The notes under the pieces are model-generated. The model did not search any database, had not been told where the DNA came from, and worked only from the letters and a program-made list of their open reading frames with translations. Shown here piece by piece: positions 8,915 through 17,523 of a DNA stretch of 37,522 nucleotides. The DNA comes from Pelagibius litoralis (lineage in GTDB: Bacteria > Pseudomonadota > Alphaproteobacteria > Kiloniellales > DSM-21159). Both the position numbers and the translations under genes were made by a program. The stretch spans positions 1-37,522 of the forward strand of contig JARFRB010000138.1 of the NCBI GenBank assembly GCA_029287455.1, read 5' to 3'. Position 1 is the stretch's first letter; each line of letters starts with the position of its first letter.

Positions 8915-9804
8915 GCGATCAGCTCCCCGGAGATATCCTTTTGCGAACGAGACAGGTTCCAGTCCACCAGCAAGTTGTTGGCCAGCGTGACCGAGAAGAT
9001 GCAGACCGCCGGCAACAGCGGCGCGAGCGCGACCTTCAGGCCGTAGAACAGCACGTAGTTCAGGGCCGCCATGTTCTCCTTGACCATGGAGCCCCAGTCG
9101 GAAAGCGGAGGCTGAACGCCCAGCCCGAGGAAGGATAGCGACGACAGCAGCAGGATCGAGTAGGTGAATCTGAGCCCGAAGTCCGTGGACAAGGGTACGA
9201 AGGCACTGGGCAAGACATCGTTCTTCAGGATCCACCAGAGCGACTCGCCCCTGGCGCGGCTGACCTCCACGAAATCCATCACCATGATGTTCTGAGCCAG
9301 GGACCGGGCGATGCGATAAACACGCGTCGCCTCAATGAATCCTATAGTGAGCACGAGCAGCCAGAGGGAAGAACCGAAGGCCGAAACCAGGATCAAGGCC
9401 AGCATGATCGACGGAAAAGAGACGAAGGCATCATTGATGCGGCTCATGATGTCGTCCGTCCGGCCGCCAAGGATGCCGGCGACAAAACCAAGCGTGACCC
9501 CAAGCACGAAAGCCAGAACGGTCGCGGCGAAGGCCAGGCCCAAGGTGACCCGGGCCCCATAGATCAGGCGGCTAAGAACGTCGCGGCCGAGATAGTCCGA
9601 TCCCAGCAGCATGAACGCGGACCCGTCTCCCGGATCGAAGGATTTCTCCGTCAGGATAGTGCTTTCCTCGTAGGGCGCGATCCAGGGCGCGAAGATGACG
9701 ACGAAGGCCCAAAACACCAGGATTCCGACTGACATCCACCCCAGGAAGCCCAGTTCCGGTAGATGCCATTTCGACGGGGCCGGAGAGATCGAGGTATCGC
9801 TCAT
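8911..9804 (-). CDS. Dipeptide/oligopeptide-type ABC transporter permease (DppC-like)
   Basis: A 297-residue inner-membrane protein of the DppC/OppC family with an N-terminal anchor helix at about residues 20-45, then a hydrophilic stretch and further membrane spans. The EAA-type loop that contacts the ATPase is seen around SRARGESLWWILKNDVLP, followed by a further membrane segment. ATG 9804 overlaps the stop of the upstream permease as ATGA, and its own stop overlaps the ATPase GTG start, so the three genes are translationally chained. It forms a heterodimer with the adjacent DppB-like permease. Length is typical. The family is certain and the transported solute unknown. Confidence 0.93.
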   Translation of the reverse strand: MSDTSISPAPSKWHLPELGFLGWMSVGILVFWAFVVIFAPWIAPYEESTILTEKSFDPGDGSAFMLLGSDYLGRDVLSRLIYGARVTLGLAFAATVLAFVLGVTLGFVAGILGGRTDDIMSRINDAFVSFPSIMLALILVSAFGSSLWLLVLTIGFIEATRVYRIARSLAQNIMVMDFVEVSRARGESLWWILKNDVLPSAFVPLSTDFGLRFTYSILLLSSLSFLGLGVQPPLSDWGSMVKENMAALNYVLFYGLKVALAPLLPAVCIFSVTLANNLLVDWNLSRSQKDISGELIA

Positions 9805-10778
9805 TTGCTGTGCCTCAGTCGGGGGTTGGCGACGATCGAAACCACGTCCGCGATCAAATTGAAGACGATGTAAATCGCACAGAAGAACATGGCGCAGGCC
9901 TGCACCACCGGCAGATCGCGCGCCGCGACGCCGTCAACCATCAGCTTGGCGACACCGTCATAGGAAAAAATGGTCTCCACCACGAGGACGCCGCCGATGA
10001 TGTAGGCGAGGTTCACCGCAATCACGTTGATGATCGGCGCGATGGCGTTGGGCAAGGCGTGCTTAAGAATGATGGTGCGGCGCGGCACGCCCTTGAGGAT
10101 CGCCATCTCGATCGAAGGATGGCTCAGGACATTGAGGATCGCCGAGCGGGTCATCCGCATCATCGGGGCCAAGACCGCCGCGGTCAGCGTGGCCACCGGC
10201 ATGGCGAGCGCTATGAACACCTCCCCGGGGCTGGAGCTTTCCGAGATGCGCGCAATGGCCGGCAGCCACCGCAACTCGACGGCGAAGGCCAGCACCAGAA
10301 GCGTGGCGATCAGGAATTCGGGGGCCGACACCATCGCGATGGAGCCGGTGGTTAGCGAGCGGTCGAACCAGCTGCCCGGGCGCATGGCGGTGTAGAGCCC
10401 AAGCGTAACGGCGAGCGGAACGGCGATAAGCGCGGCCAGACCGCCGAGCAAAAGCGTTTTAGGCAGGCGGGGCGCCAAGATATCGCTGACTGGCCGCTGC
10501 GTCGCCAGGGAGTTGCCCAGGTCGCCGGTAAACAAACCGCCCAGCCACTCGAAGTATCGAATGTAAGCCGGACGATCGAGGCCAAGTTCCTTGCGGATGA
10601 CTTGCAGATTTTCCGGTGTCGCGCCCTGACCCAGAATCGCGTTGGCGACATCGCCGGGCAGAATTTCGGTGCCCCCAAAGACGATCAGCGAGACGACCAA
10701 GAGCGTGATGGCGCCCAGGGCCAGTCGGCGAAGTATCAGCTTTGTAAGCAGTTGACCCTCCCTTTGGTCCCCCCTCAA
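9801..10778 (-). CDS. Dipeptide/oligopeptide-type ABC transporter permease (DppB-like)
   Basis: A permease of the DppB/OppB family with the usual N-terminal span, a periplasmic loop with the family motif LGLDRPAYIRYFEWLGG, and further membrane spans. The EAA loop ILKGVPRRTIILKHALPN precedes the last spans. The start is unclear: no ATG lies near the expected N-terminus. TTG 10778 opens the frame, but GGGAGGG stands a few bases before an in-frame CTG at 10751, which would give Met-Leu-Thr-Lys, the usual beginning for this family. A 6-bp inverted repeat (AACCCC/GGGGTT, 10777-10798) overlaps the TTG, making the downstream CTG at least as likely. This is the first gene of a three-gene minus-strand operon divergent from the substrate-binding protein. 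Confidence 0.9.
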   Translation of the reverse strand: MRGDQREGQLLTKLILRRLALGAITLLVVSLIVFGGTEILPGDVANAILGQGATPENLQVIRKELGLDRPAYIRYFEWLGGLFTGDLGNSLATQRPVSDILAPRLPKTLLLGGLAALIAVPLAVTLGLYTAMRPGSWFDRSLTTGSIAMVSAPEFLIATLLVLAFAVELRWLPAIARISESSSPGEVFIALAMPVATLTAAVLAPMMRMTRSAILNVLSHPSIEMAILKGVPRRTIILKHALPNAIAPIINVIAVNLAYIIGGVLVVETIFSYDGVAKLMVDGVAARDLPVVQACAMFFCAIYIVFNLIADVVSIVANPRLRHSK

Positions 10779-11155
10779 CCCCTCTTTCGGCGGGGGTTCC
10801 TAGGCCCACCACTTAACATCTTCGGATTTGCAACATAAACAAGAAACTTCCGGGAGGCGAACACATCTTGGGGGGGAACGCCGACCCCAAACCCCTGCCC
10901 GACCCAACTCGACTTTGGCGAAAGGCTGGACGGCGGGGCAGGCTGGCGGCGGTCCGGCCTCCCTGCGGGCTCCAGACACGTTGACGTCCCACCGTCTGTC
11001 GCGCAGTATCGGTCTCAAAGCAACCCTGTGGGGCACCTGTGCTCACACGGGGGAACGAGGACAGTGGAGGAGGCTTTCAGCGGGCAAAACCGGCAAGCCG
11101 AGAGGCGACTTCGCTTCGGTTCCATCTTCGTTGATCACACTGGGAGGATAACGTT
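10779..11155. promoter_or_regulatory. Divergent promoter region between the ABC permease operon and its binding-protein gene
   Basis: This 377-base gap holds no convincing gene; short frames across it on both strands are low-complexity and Arg/Pro-rich. It must hold the promoters of two divergent transport units. On the plus strand, TTGACG (10981-10986) and CAGTAT (11004-11009), 17 bases apart, form a plausible sigma-70-type promoter, though the -10 matches only three of six positions. On the minus strand, TTGTTT and ATGTTA about 17 bases apart around 10820-10850 are a weaker candidate. A strong ribosome binding site, GGAGG at 11143-11147, ends the region. No clear operator palindrome was seen. 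Confidence 0.5.
10981..11009 (+). promoter_or_regulatory. Candidate promoter of the ABC substrate-binding protein gene
   Basis: TTGACG at 10981-10986 matches five of six positions of the -35 consensus. After 17 bases, CAGTAT at 11004-11009 is a poor -10. The predicted transcript would have a leader of about 140 bases before the TTG start at 11156. Support is by pattern only. Confidence 0.3.
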
Positions 11156-12751
11156 TTGAGAAAGCTAACAGATTTCTGGAGATCGGAATTCATCAAGGGA
11201 AGGATTTCCCGCCGCGAATTCCTTGGGCGCATGAGCGCCGCTGGCGTGACGGCCGCGGCGGCAGGCTCCGTGCTTCTCTCGGCCGAGCGGGCGATCGCTC
11301 AAACGCCAAAGAAGGGCGGCCGCCTCGTCCTAGGCTGGTACTCGCATTCCGCGAAGGACACCCTCAACCCTAATCGTCTGACGACTTCGCTGGACTTCCA
11401 GCGCGCGTTCCAGACCATGGGAAGCTTGGTGCGCTACGATAACGATCTCTCGGTGCAGCCGGATCTGGCGACCGAGTGGGAGGCGAGCGACGATGCCCAG
11501 ACCTGGAAATTCAAGATCCGCCAGGGTGTCGAGTTCCACAACGGCAAGACCCTGACCACCGATGATGTGATCTACTCGATCAACCGCCACCGCGGCGAGG
11601 AGAGCGATTCGATCATCAAGGCGTGGCTCGAACCTATCACCGAGATCAAGAAGGACGGCGACGACGTTATCGTCATCACCCTGAATGGCCCGAACGGCGA
11701 CCTTCCCTTCTACTTCGGCGATATGCACGCCTGCATCATTCCCGACGGCTTCACGGACTTTAACAACTGCATCGGCACCGGTCCCTATAAGATCAAGAGC
11801 TTCGAGCCCGGCGTCGGCATGGTCGCGGAGCGCTTCGGGAATTACTATCGCGACGACATCGCCCACGTGGACGAGGTCGAGAGCTTCGGTATCGGCGACA
11901 ACGCGGCCCGGATCAATGCCTTGATCTCGGGCGACGTTCACTTCGTCACCCGCGTCGATCCGAAACTGGTGGATCTGGTGAATGGGGCTCCGGGAGTCAC
12001 CATGGCCAGCGCGCCCGGTTCGCGCCACATCACCTTCCCGATGATGTCCGATGCCCCGCCGTTCGATAACAACGACCTGCGGCTCGCGATCAAGTACATG
12101 GCCGAGCGCCAGAGCATGGTCGATTCGGTGCTGAAGGGCTATGGCGCGGTCGGCAACGACACGCCGATCGGCAAGCTCGACAAGTACTATTGCGCCGATA
12201 TCCCGCAGCGGGAATTCGACCCGGACAAGGCGAAGTTCCACCTGAAGAAGGCGGGCATGGAAGGTGCGACCGTTACCTTGCATACCTCCGAAGCCGCCGG
12301 CGGGCCGCCGGCCCCGGACCTTGCCCTTCACCTGTCGGAGAGCGCCAAGAAGGTGGGCTTCAACATCGAGGTTCAGCGCGAGCCCGCGGACGGGTACTGG
12401 TCGGCCGTTTGGATGAAGCGGCCGTTCCACATGTCGAACTGGATGCCCCGGCCGACCGCCGACCTGCGGTTCAGCCTGGTGCACCTCTCCGACGCCAAGT
12501 GGAACGAGTCCCACAACGGCACGCCGGAACTCGACGCACTGATCATCCAAGCCCGTGGCATGGTCGACGGGCCGGAGCGCAAGCAGGCCTACTGCGACAT
12601 CCAGAAGATGATCCACGACACAGGCGGTTCAGTGATCCCGGTGTTCACCAGCTGGCTGGATGCCCGTGCTGAGAACCTGAACGGCTGGAGCGCGCACCCC
12701 GTTGGTGAAGGGGACGGCTTCCGCATTCACGAGACGGCTTGGCTGCCCTAA
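11156..12751 (+). CDS. ABC transporter substrate-binding protein, dipeptide/oligopeptide family 5, Tat-type signal
   Basis: A 531-residue periplasmic binding protein (SBP_bac_5 family). The N-terminus has a twin-arginine-type signal, Ser-Arg-Arg-Glu-Phe-Leu-Gly at about residues 19-25, then an Ala/Val-rich hydrophobic stretch and a likely cleavage after AIAQ near residue 49. The mature part has the family hallmarks: a region near 80-115 with DLATEWEASDDAQTWKFKIR, then GVEFHNGKTLTTDDVIYSI. The start is TTG 11156 with GGAGG eight bases upstream; no ATG fits better, as the signal peptide needs the residues before it. It is divergent from the dppB/C/DF-like operon and surely supplies that importer. 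Ligand is unknown; neighbouring enzymes suggest a methylated osmolyte or peptide derivative. Confidence 0.93.
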   Translation: MRKLTDFWRSEFIKGRISRREFLGRMSAAGVTAAAAGSVLLSAERAIAQTPKKGGRLVLGWYSHSAKDTLNPNRLTTSLDFQRAFQTMGSLVRYDNDLSVQPDLATEWEASDDAQTWKFKIRQGVEFHNGKTLTTDDVIYSINRHRGEESDSIIKAWLEPITEIKKDGDDVIVITLNGPNGDLPFYFGDMHACIIPDGFTDFNNCIGTGPYKIKSFEPGVGMVAERFGNYYRDDIAHVDEVESFGIGDNAARINALISGDVHFVTRVDPKLVDLVNGAPGVTMASAPGSRHITFPMMSDAPPFDNNDLRLAIKYMAERQSMVDSVLKGYGAVGNDTPIGKLDKYYCADIPQREFDPDKAKFHLKKAGMEGATVTLHTSEAAGGPPAPDLALHLSESAKKVGFNIEVQREPADGYWSAVWMKRPFHMSNWMPRPTADLRFSLVHLSDAKWNESHNGTPELDALIIQARGMVDGPERKQAYCDIQKMIHDTGGSVIPVFTSWLDARAENLNGWSAHPVGEGDGFRIHETAWLP

Positions 12752-12804
12752 ACGGATCTCGCGGCCCGACCGATCCTTAGGATCCGGCCGGGTCATGGGA
12801 AAAT

Positions 12805-12842
12805 GGGCCCGGCGTCGCTCCCAAGAGTGGCGCCGGGCCTTT
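12805..12842. terminator. Strong bidirectional intrinsic terminator between convergent genes
   Basis: GGCCCGGCG (12806-12814) pairs perfectly with CGCCGGGCC (12831-12839). The inner bases continue as CGCTC/GAGTG with wobble pairs, giving an almost unbroken 15-bp stem closed by a CCAA loop at 12821-12824. It is followed by TTT on the plus strand and preceded by AAAA, so it can end transcripts from both the binding-protein gene and the facing EamA gene. A weaker inverted repeat, GATCC/GGATC, lies just before it at about 12771-12785. Confidence 0.85.
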
Positions 12843-12885
12843 CCGTTGGAACCTTCGGCGGGGATGGGGACCCAGCCGGCCCGCC

Positions 12886-13824
12886 CTAAAAGGTGGTCGA
12901 TTGGCGCGCTGGGGTGTCTTCGTCCTTACCGGTCCTGGTCCTGAGCGAGATGACCACGCCGCTCACAGCGATCAGCAGGGCACCGATCCAATCGGCGGCG
13001 CTCAAGGCCTCCCCCCAGAAAATCCACCCGAAGGCCGCGGCCCAGGCGATCGCCGAAAACTTGAGACAAGCCAGCACCGGTGCCTCGGCGAAGCGGAACG
13101 AGGTGACCAGCAGAAACTGCGCGGCGGTGAACAAGCTGGCGGCCAGGACGATATAGAGCCATTCCTCGGCCGTCGGCGGATACCAGCCGAAGGGAACGGT
13201 GAAGAGGCCTAGGCCAAAGGCGCACAGATTGGCGGCGGCGACCAAGGCCAAGGCGCTTTCGCCGCGAATCCATCTTCGTGTGAAGATATCGCGCAGCCCC
13301 ACCATGACCGCGACGATCAAGGGCAGAGCCACTGCGGGATGAAGGGTTCCACCCGCCGGGTCGATTACCAGCGCCGCGCCGATCAGGCCGACGACCACCG
13401 CGCTCCACCGCCGCCAGCCGACATGTTCGGCCAGCAGCCAGGGCGAAAGGGCCGCCACCACGATCGGGCTCAGGTAGGCCAGCATGATGGCCTCAGCCAG
13501 CGGAATGTGGCGCAGGCTCATGGGGAACAGGAAGAGATTGGCCACCAGCATCGCGGTCAGCACGCTCGCGTTGCGGACACTGCGTGGCCGCAGGCGCCCT
13601 AGGCCGCCGAGTGCCTGGGCGAGCAGCACGGTCATCACGAAACCGATCAGGCCTCGCAAGGAAATGGTTTGCCCAACGCTCATGTCCTCGACGAGGCGCT
13701 TAATCAGGGCATCGTTGGCCGTCAGAATGAGACAACCAAGCAACATGCAGGCAACGCCCACGATCGGCCGGTGGGCTGTCTCACCGCGCGGGGCCAAAGC
13801 CAGCCGAAGAGTGCTAAGTTTCAC
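12886..13824 (-). CDS. EamA/DMT-family transporter (drug/metabolite exporter type)
   Basis: A 312-residue inner-membrane protein made of two EamA repeats of about five membrane spans each, the usual architecture and length. Hydrophobic segments begin near residue 18 of the chosen frame. Features typical of EamA proteins include the LRHIPLAEAIMLAYLSPIVV helix and the matching helix FRFAEAPVLACLKFSAIAWA in the second repeat. The start is GTG 13824 with a GGGGGT stretch upstream; a longer in-frame start at 13929 would add a charged, non-membrane leader unlike the family. The C-terminus is hydrophilic. Such proteins move amino acids, nucleotides or other metabolites, and this one could export a by-product. 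A second EamA gene lies at 16542 on the other strand. Confidence 0.9.
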   Translation of the reverse strand: MKLSTLRLALAPRGETAHRPIVGVACMLLGCLILTANDALIKRLVEDMSVGQTISLRGLIGFVMTVLLAQALGGLGRLRPRSVRNASVLTAMLVANLFLFPMSLRHIPLAEAIMLAYLSPIVVAALSPWLLAEHVGWRRWSAVVVGLIGAALVIDPAGGTLHPAVALPLIVAVMVGLRDIFTRRWIRGESALALVAAANLCAFGLGLFTVPFGWYPPTAEEWLYIVLAASLFTAAQFLLVTSFRFAEAPVLACLKFSAIAWAAAFGWIFWGEALSAADWIGALLIAVSGVVISLRTRTGKDEDTPARQSTTF

Positions 13825-14059
13825 GTCGCTGACCCCCGGGTGGGACGAAGGTATGCATCTCGATGGTCCTGGAGCTTTACCACTCGCGCGAATGGCAGGC
13901 GACTCCAAACGTTCGCGAGAACAGCGCATCTTCTTTCCGGCAAGGCGGCGCCGGACGCCTTCGATAAAGGCTAGGCAGGTTGGCGCGCGCGGATATCATG
14001 GCACCGAGGCCGCCCGGGATTCCGGCCGGGCATTCCGGGTTGTCATGGAGCAGAAATCG

Positions 14060-15028
14060 ATGCCCTGCCGCGCCATCCGCCTAAGTCGAGACCCCATTGT
14101 CTATCCGCATATGGACAAGCGGATGGGAAGCAACATCAACGGCCCCGCACTGATCCGCATGCCGGACTGGGCCGAAGGCAAACTTGGCACCTATCATCTC
14201 TATTTTTCGGATCACAAAGGGGACTACATCCGCCTCGCCTACGCCGATTCCCTGACAGGGCCCTGGCGAATGCACACGCCCGGCGTGCTCGATCTCGAAA
14301 ACTCGCTCTTCCCAGCGGAGGATCCGCCGGAACCGGCGCCGGAGGATCGCCCCGCCTGGGCACCGAAATTGAAGGGTGGATATCTTTACGCGCACATCGC
14401 CTCGCCGGATATCCACGTGGACGAGGAGGCGCGGTGCTTTCGGATGTACTACCACGGCCTTCTATGGAACGGCGATCAGGGGACCAGGCTGGCGGTTTCC
14501 GATGACGGTCTGAATTTCTCCCCGAGGGAGCCGATCCTGGGTCCACCCTATTTTCGCGCCTTTCAGTACAAGAATCACATCTACACCATCACCTGGGGTG
14601 GCGAGATCTGGCACTCGGACTCCTGGGAAGCGCCTTTCGAGCGCGGTCCCGCGATCCTGCCCTTCGCGGTAAAGCAGGGCGTGGGCCATGGCTTCCGGCA
14701 TGGGGAGGTGCACCGGCGCGGGGACCTTCTTCACGTATTCTTCACCCAGATGGGCGATCGGCCGGAGCGAATTCTACACGCGACTGTCAAACTCTCGGAC
14801 GAATGGCTTGAATGGACCGCCGAGGGCGTGCGGGATCTGCTGGAGCCCGAGCTTGAGTGGGAGGGCGCTGACCTGCCTCTTCGTAAGTCCACCATGGGCG
14901 CGGAGATGGGACGCGTGCGCGAGTTGAGGGACCCTTGCGTGTTCCAGGACGCCGACGGCGCGACTTATCTGCTCTATTGCGGCGCCGGCGAGAGCGGGAT
15001 CGGCATCGCCGAGCTTTCGAATTGGTGA
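14060..15028 (+). CDS. Five-bladed beta-propeller, glycoside-hydrolase (GH43/GH32)-like protein
   Basis: A 322-residue protein with recurring beta-propeller strands such as GTYHLYFSDHKGDYIRLAYA, FRMYYHGLL and TYLLYCGAG, spaced as in GH43/GH32/GH62-type five-bladed propellers. Each blade carries the 'looks like activity in a reader of sugars' pattern of aromatic-rich strands. A late Arg-Asp-Pro (RDPCVF) resembles the motif around catalytic or stabilising Asp residues in such folds. No signal peptide is visible, so it is probably cytosolic. ATG 14060 has GGAG nine bases upstream; ATG 14045 is in frame and possible. It heads a plus-strand set with a DAO flavoprotein, an EamA exporter and a sulfatase. 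The 235-base gap before it, divergent from the other EamA gene, contains a GCCCGG/CCGGGC hairpin at 14012-14031. Fold is likely; hydrolase activity is not proven. Confidence 0.7.
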   Translation: MPCRAIRLSRDPIVYPHMDKRMGSNINGPALIRMPDWAEGKLGTYHLYFSDHKGDYIRLAYADSLTGPWRMHTPGVLDLENSLFPAEDPPEPAPEDRPAWAPKLKGGYLYAHIASPDIHVDEEARCFRMYYHGLLWNGDQGTRLAVSDDGLNFSPREPILGPPYFRAFQYKNHIYTITWGGEIWHSDSWEAPFERGPAILPFAVKQGVGHGFRHGEVHRRGDLLHVFFTQMGDRPERILHATVKLSDEWLEWTAEGVRDLLEPELEWEGADLPLRKSTMGAEMGRVRELRDPCVFQDADGATYLLYCGAGESGIGIAELSNW

Positions 15029-15086
15029 ACGGAAATGCCTTTTGGGCTTTGACAAATTCGGGGGCACGGGCGCTGGTGGTGTGAGC

Positions 15087-16448
15087 ATGCGAAAGCAAGA
15101 GACAGACATCGTGGTCGTCGGGGCCGGCAACATCGGCATCTCGGTCGCCTACCACGTGAAGGCAATGGCGCCAACCAAGCACGTTGTCCTGCTTGACCGT
15201 GGCCAGCCTCTGTCGTTCACCTCCGCCCAGTCCGGCGAGAACTATCGGAACTGGTGGCCCCATCCGGTTATGAAGCGTTTCATGGACCGCAGCATCGAAT
15301 TGATGGAGGGCTTGGCGGCGGAAACGGACAATCGCATCGCCATGACGCGGCGCGGCTATGCTCTCGCCACCCGTCAGGCCAACATCGAGGCGTATCTCGG
15401 CGAACTGCAAGAGTGTTACGACGAGACACCAGAGCGTGGACTGCGTTTTCATGGCGAGGCTCGGGAGCCGCGCTACGAGGAAAGCGTCACCTCGGACCAG
15501 GCCGGCGCTATGGAGGGCGTCGATATCGTGACCCATTCCGGACTCGTCCAACGGGTTTTCCCTTGGCTCGACCGGGAGGTCCGGACCGTCATTCACATTC
15601 GCCGTGGCGGGGACATTAGCGGCCAACAGCTCGGTCAGATCATGCTGGAGCGCTTTCGCGAACTGGGGGGCGCGCGCGAGACTGCTGAAGTGGTGAACAT
15701 CGCTAGTAACGGCCGTTTCGCGCTGGACCTTCGAGATGGCTCCACGATCACGAGCGAAGTCCTCGTTAATGCCGCGGGGCCCTTTGTCAACGCGATCGCC
15801 GGAATGCTGAATCTCGAGCTGCCAATTCGCAACGTGGTGCAGCAGAAGCTCGCCTTTGAGGATTCTCGGGGAGCCATATCCCGCCGTATGCCGTTCACAA
15901 TCGACCTCGATCCGCAGTTTCTCGATTGGGACGAGGAGGAAAGGGATTTGCTTCTCCAAGATCCGCGGATGGCCCGTTTCGCCGGAGAGATGCCAGGCGC
16001 CATTCACTGCCGCCCTGACGGAGGCGAGAAGGGAACCTGGATCAAGCTCGGATGGGCATTCAATGAGGAGCCGACTGAAGCAAGCTTCGAGCCCAATTTC
16101 GATGACAGTTTCCCCGAGATCGTCCTGCGAGGGGCGGCGCGGCTCCACCCAAAGCTGAAGGCCTACTACGGCCGCCTTCCCCGAGGGGCGGTGCACTATG
16201 GCGGCTTCTACACCATGACGGAGGAAAACTGGCCGTTGATCGGCCCGATGGGCATGGACGGCGCTTTCTTGGCGGGCGCCATGTCCGGCTTCGGTACAAT
16301 GGCCGCCTGCGCCGCGGGTGAACTTTGCGCCAAGTGGGTGCTGGGGCGCCCCTTACCCGATCACGCGGGCGCGCTCTCCCTACAGCGGCACGACGACCGG
16401 GCGCTGATGGATGATCTCACCGATCGAGCGAACAAGGGCCTTTTATGA
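15087..16448 (+). CDS. DAO-family FAD-dependent oxidoreductase (sarcosine oxidase/amine dehydrogenase-like)
   Basis: A 453-residue flavoprotein with the N-terminal dinucleotide-binding motif GAGNIG at residues 12-17, an acidic end to the second strand (LLDRG), and a SAQSGENYRNWW region typical of DAO enzymes that oxidise secondary or N-methyl amines. The C-terminal portion has GGFYTMTEENWPLIGP and a Gly-rich SGFGTMAACAAGELCA segment that closes the FAD site. No signal peptide or GcvT domain is present. ATG 15087 is chosen because the FAD motif then sits at the usual distance from the N-terminus; frames upstream to 15042 add a glycine-rich leader without family likeness. It lies 58 bases after the propeller gene. 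It may oxidise an amine released by its neighbours, but the substrate is not identifiable. Confidence 0.87.
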   Translation: MRKQETDIVVVGAGNIGISVAYHVKAMAPTKHVVLLDRGQPLSFTSAQSGENYRNWWPHPVMKRFMDRSIELMEGLAAETDNRIAMTRRGYALATRQANIEAYLGELQECYDETPERGLRFHGEAREPRYEESVTSDQAGAMEGVDIVTHSGLVQRVFPWLDREVRTVIHIRRGGDISGQQLGQIMLERFRELGGARETAEVVNIASNGRFALDLRDGSTITSEVLVNAAGPFVNAIAGMLNLELPIRNVVQQKLAFEDSRGAISRRMPFTIDLDPQFLDWDEEERDLLLQDPRMARFAGEMPGAIHCRPDGGEKGTWIKLGWAFNEEPTEASFEPNFDDSFPEIVLRGAARLHPKLKAYYGRLPRGAVHYGGFYTMTEENWPLIGPMGMDGAFLAGAMSGFGTMAACAAGELCAKWVLGRPLPDHAGALSLQRHDDRALMDDLTDRANKGLL

Positions 16449-16541
16449 AATGGGTTTCGCGTATCTTCGGAACTCACCCAATCACTCCGGGCATCCCATG
16501 GCGTTAGGGCAAACGCCCCACCAGGCTTGATCGAAAACCGT

Positions 16542-17444
16542 ATGTCTTTGGACGAAAATCCGGGCCACAAAGCCCATCACGGCGGCGGCATCCTTCTCAT
16601 GGTGGCCGGGCTTAGCGTCGCCGCGCTGACCGGCGCGCTGATGAAGACCCTAACGACGGAGATGTCGCCTTTTCTGATCGCCTGGTTCCGCTTCGCCGGC
16701 TGCTTTCTTGTCATGCTGCCCTTCGCCCTGGCCCGCGTCGGGCTGAAAACCTTCAAGCCGCCACGAATCGGCGTTCAGGTCATTCGCGGGCTGCTGCTCG
16801 CCATCGGCAACATTCTCTTCATGCTGGGTGTGGCCAAGCTGAATTACGCCGACGCGATTTCCATCCTCTACGTCTATCCCTTCCTGATGACCCTTTTGGC
16901 GCCAGCGGTTCTGGGAGAACGGGTCGGCTTAATTGGGTGGCTAGGCGTGTTCGGTGGGTTCTTCGGAGTGCTCGTCGTCATCCGCCCGGACTTCAGCGGC
17001 GCGGATGCCTACGCGCTCTTCGTGCTGTGCACCGGGCTGATGGTGGCCCTGCAGATGTTGCTAAATCGCAAGCTCGGGTTCCTCTCGGATCCCTCCGTGA
17101 TCGCCATTTGGGGCGTACTGATCGCGGCCTTGATCCTCACCCCGACGCTACCCTTTTTCTGGACCCCGATCAGCGCCGGGCAGTTGGGTGTCCTGGCCCT
17201 GACCGCAATCCTCAGCGCGGTGAGTCAGACAATGATCATCCTCGCCTTGGCGCGGGCGCCAGCCTCCGAGCTTGCCCCCTTCACCTACTCCGAGATCGTG
17301 GCAGCGGTGCTGATTGGGCTGGTGATGTTCGGAACGCTGCCTGATAGTCTGTCCTGGATCGGGATCGGGCTGATCATATTGAGCGGCCTCGCCGTGGCGC
17401 ATGCGAAAGGCCGCATGACGCTGCGGCGCAATCCGAAGATTTGA
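16542..17444 (+). CDS. EamA/DMT-family transporter
   Basis: A 300-residue membrane protein with the ten-span, two-repeat EamA pattern: spans begin near residue 18 (GGGILLMVAGLSVAALTGAL), and the EamA-type KLNYADAISILYVYPFLMTL helix is mirrored in the second half by LARAPASELAPFTYSEIVAA. The start is taken as ATG 16542, although no good ribosome binding site precedes it; TTG 16527 is also in frame. A small GGCGTT/AACGCC hairpin lies just upstream at 16500-16517. The gene sits between the DAO flavoprotein and the sulfatase on the same strand and may export or import their substrate or product. It is a different sequence from the EamA protein at 12886. Confidence 0.9.
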   Translation: MSLDENPGHKAHHGGGILLMVAGLSVAALTGALMKTLTTEMSPFLIAWFRFAGCFLVMLPFALARVGLKTFKPPRIGVQVIRGLLLAIGNILFMLGVAKLNYADAISILYVYPFLMTLLAPAVLGERVGLIGWLGVFGGFFGVLVVIRPDFSGADAYALFVLCTGLMVALQMLLNRKLGFLSDPSVIAIWGVLIAALILTPTLPFFWTPISAGQLGVLALTAILSAVSQTMIILALARAPASELAPFTYSEIVAAVLIGLVMFGTLPDSLSWIGIGLIILSGLAVAHAKGRMTLRRNPKI

Positions 17445-17523
17445 GCACGACGCGGCCTCGCGCCACGGCGGGTATTCGACAGCTTCGCGTTTCTCGCGCA
17501 ATTCCTCCCCAGGGGCTCACGAG

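Noticed and set aside
8915-9235. N-terminal extension of the fused ABC ATPase frame up to 9235
   Set aside because: This part lies wholly within the permease gene and has no ABC likeness. The GTG at 8914, overlapping the permease stop, is the natural start.
11330-12616. A 428-codon minus-strand frame inside the substrate-binding protein gene
   Set aside because: Antisense to a clear SBP_bac_5 gene with Tat-type signal; the minus translation is rich in Arg, Asp and His with no motifs.
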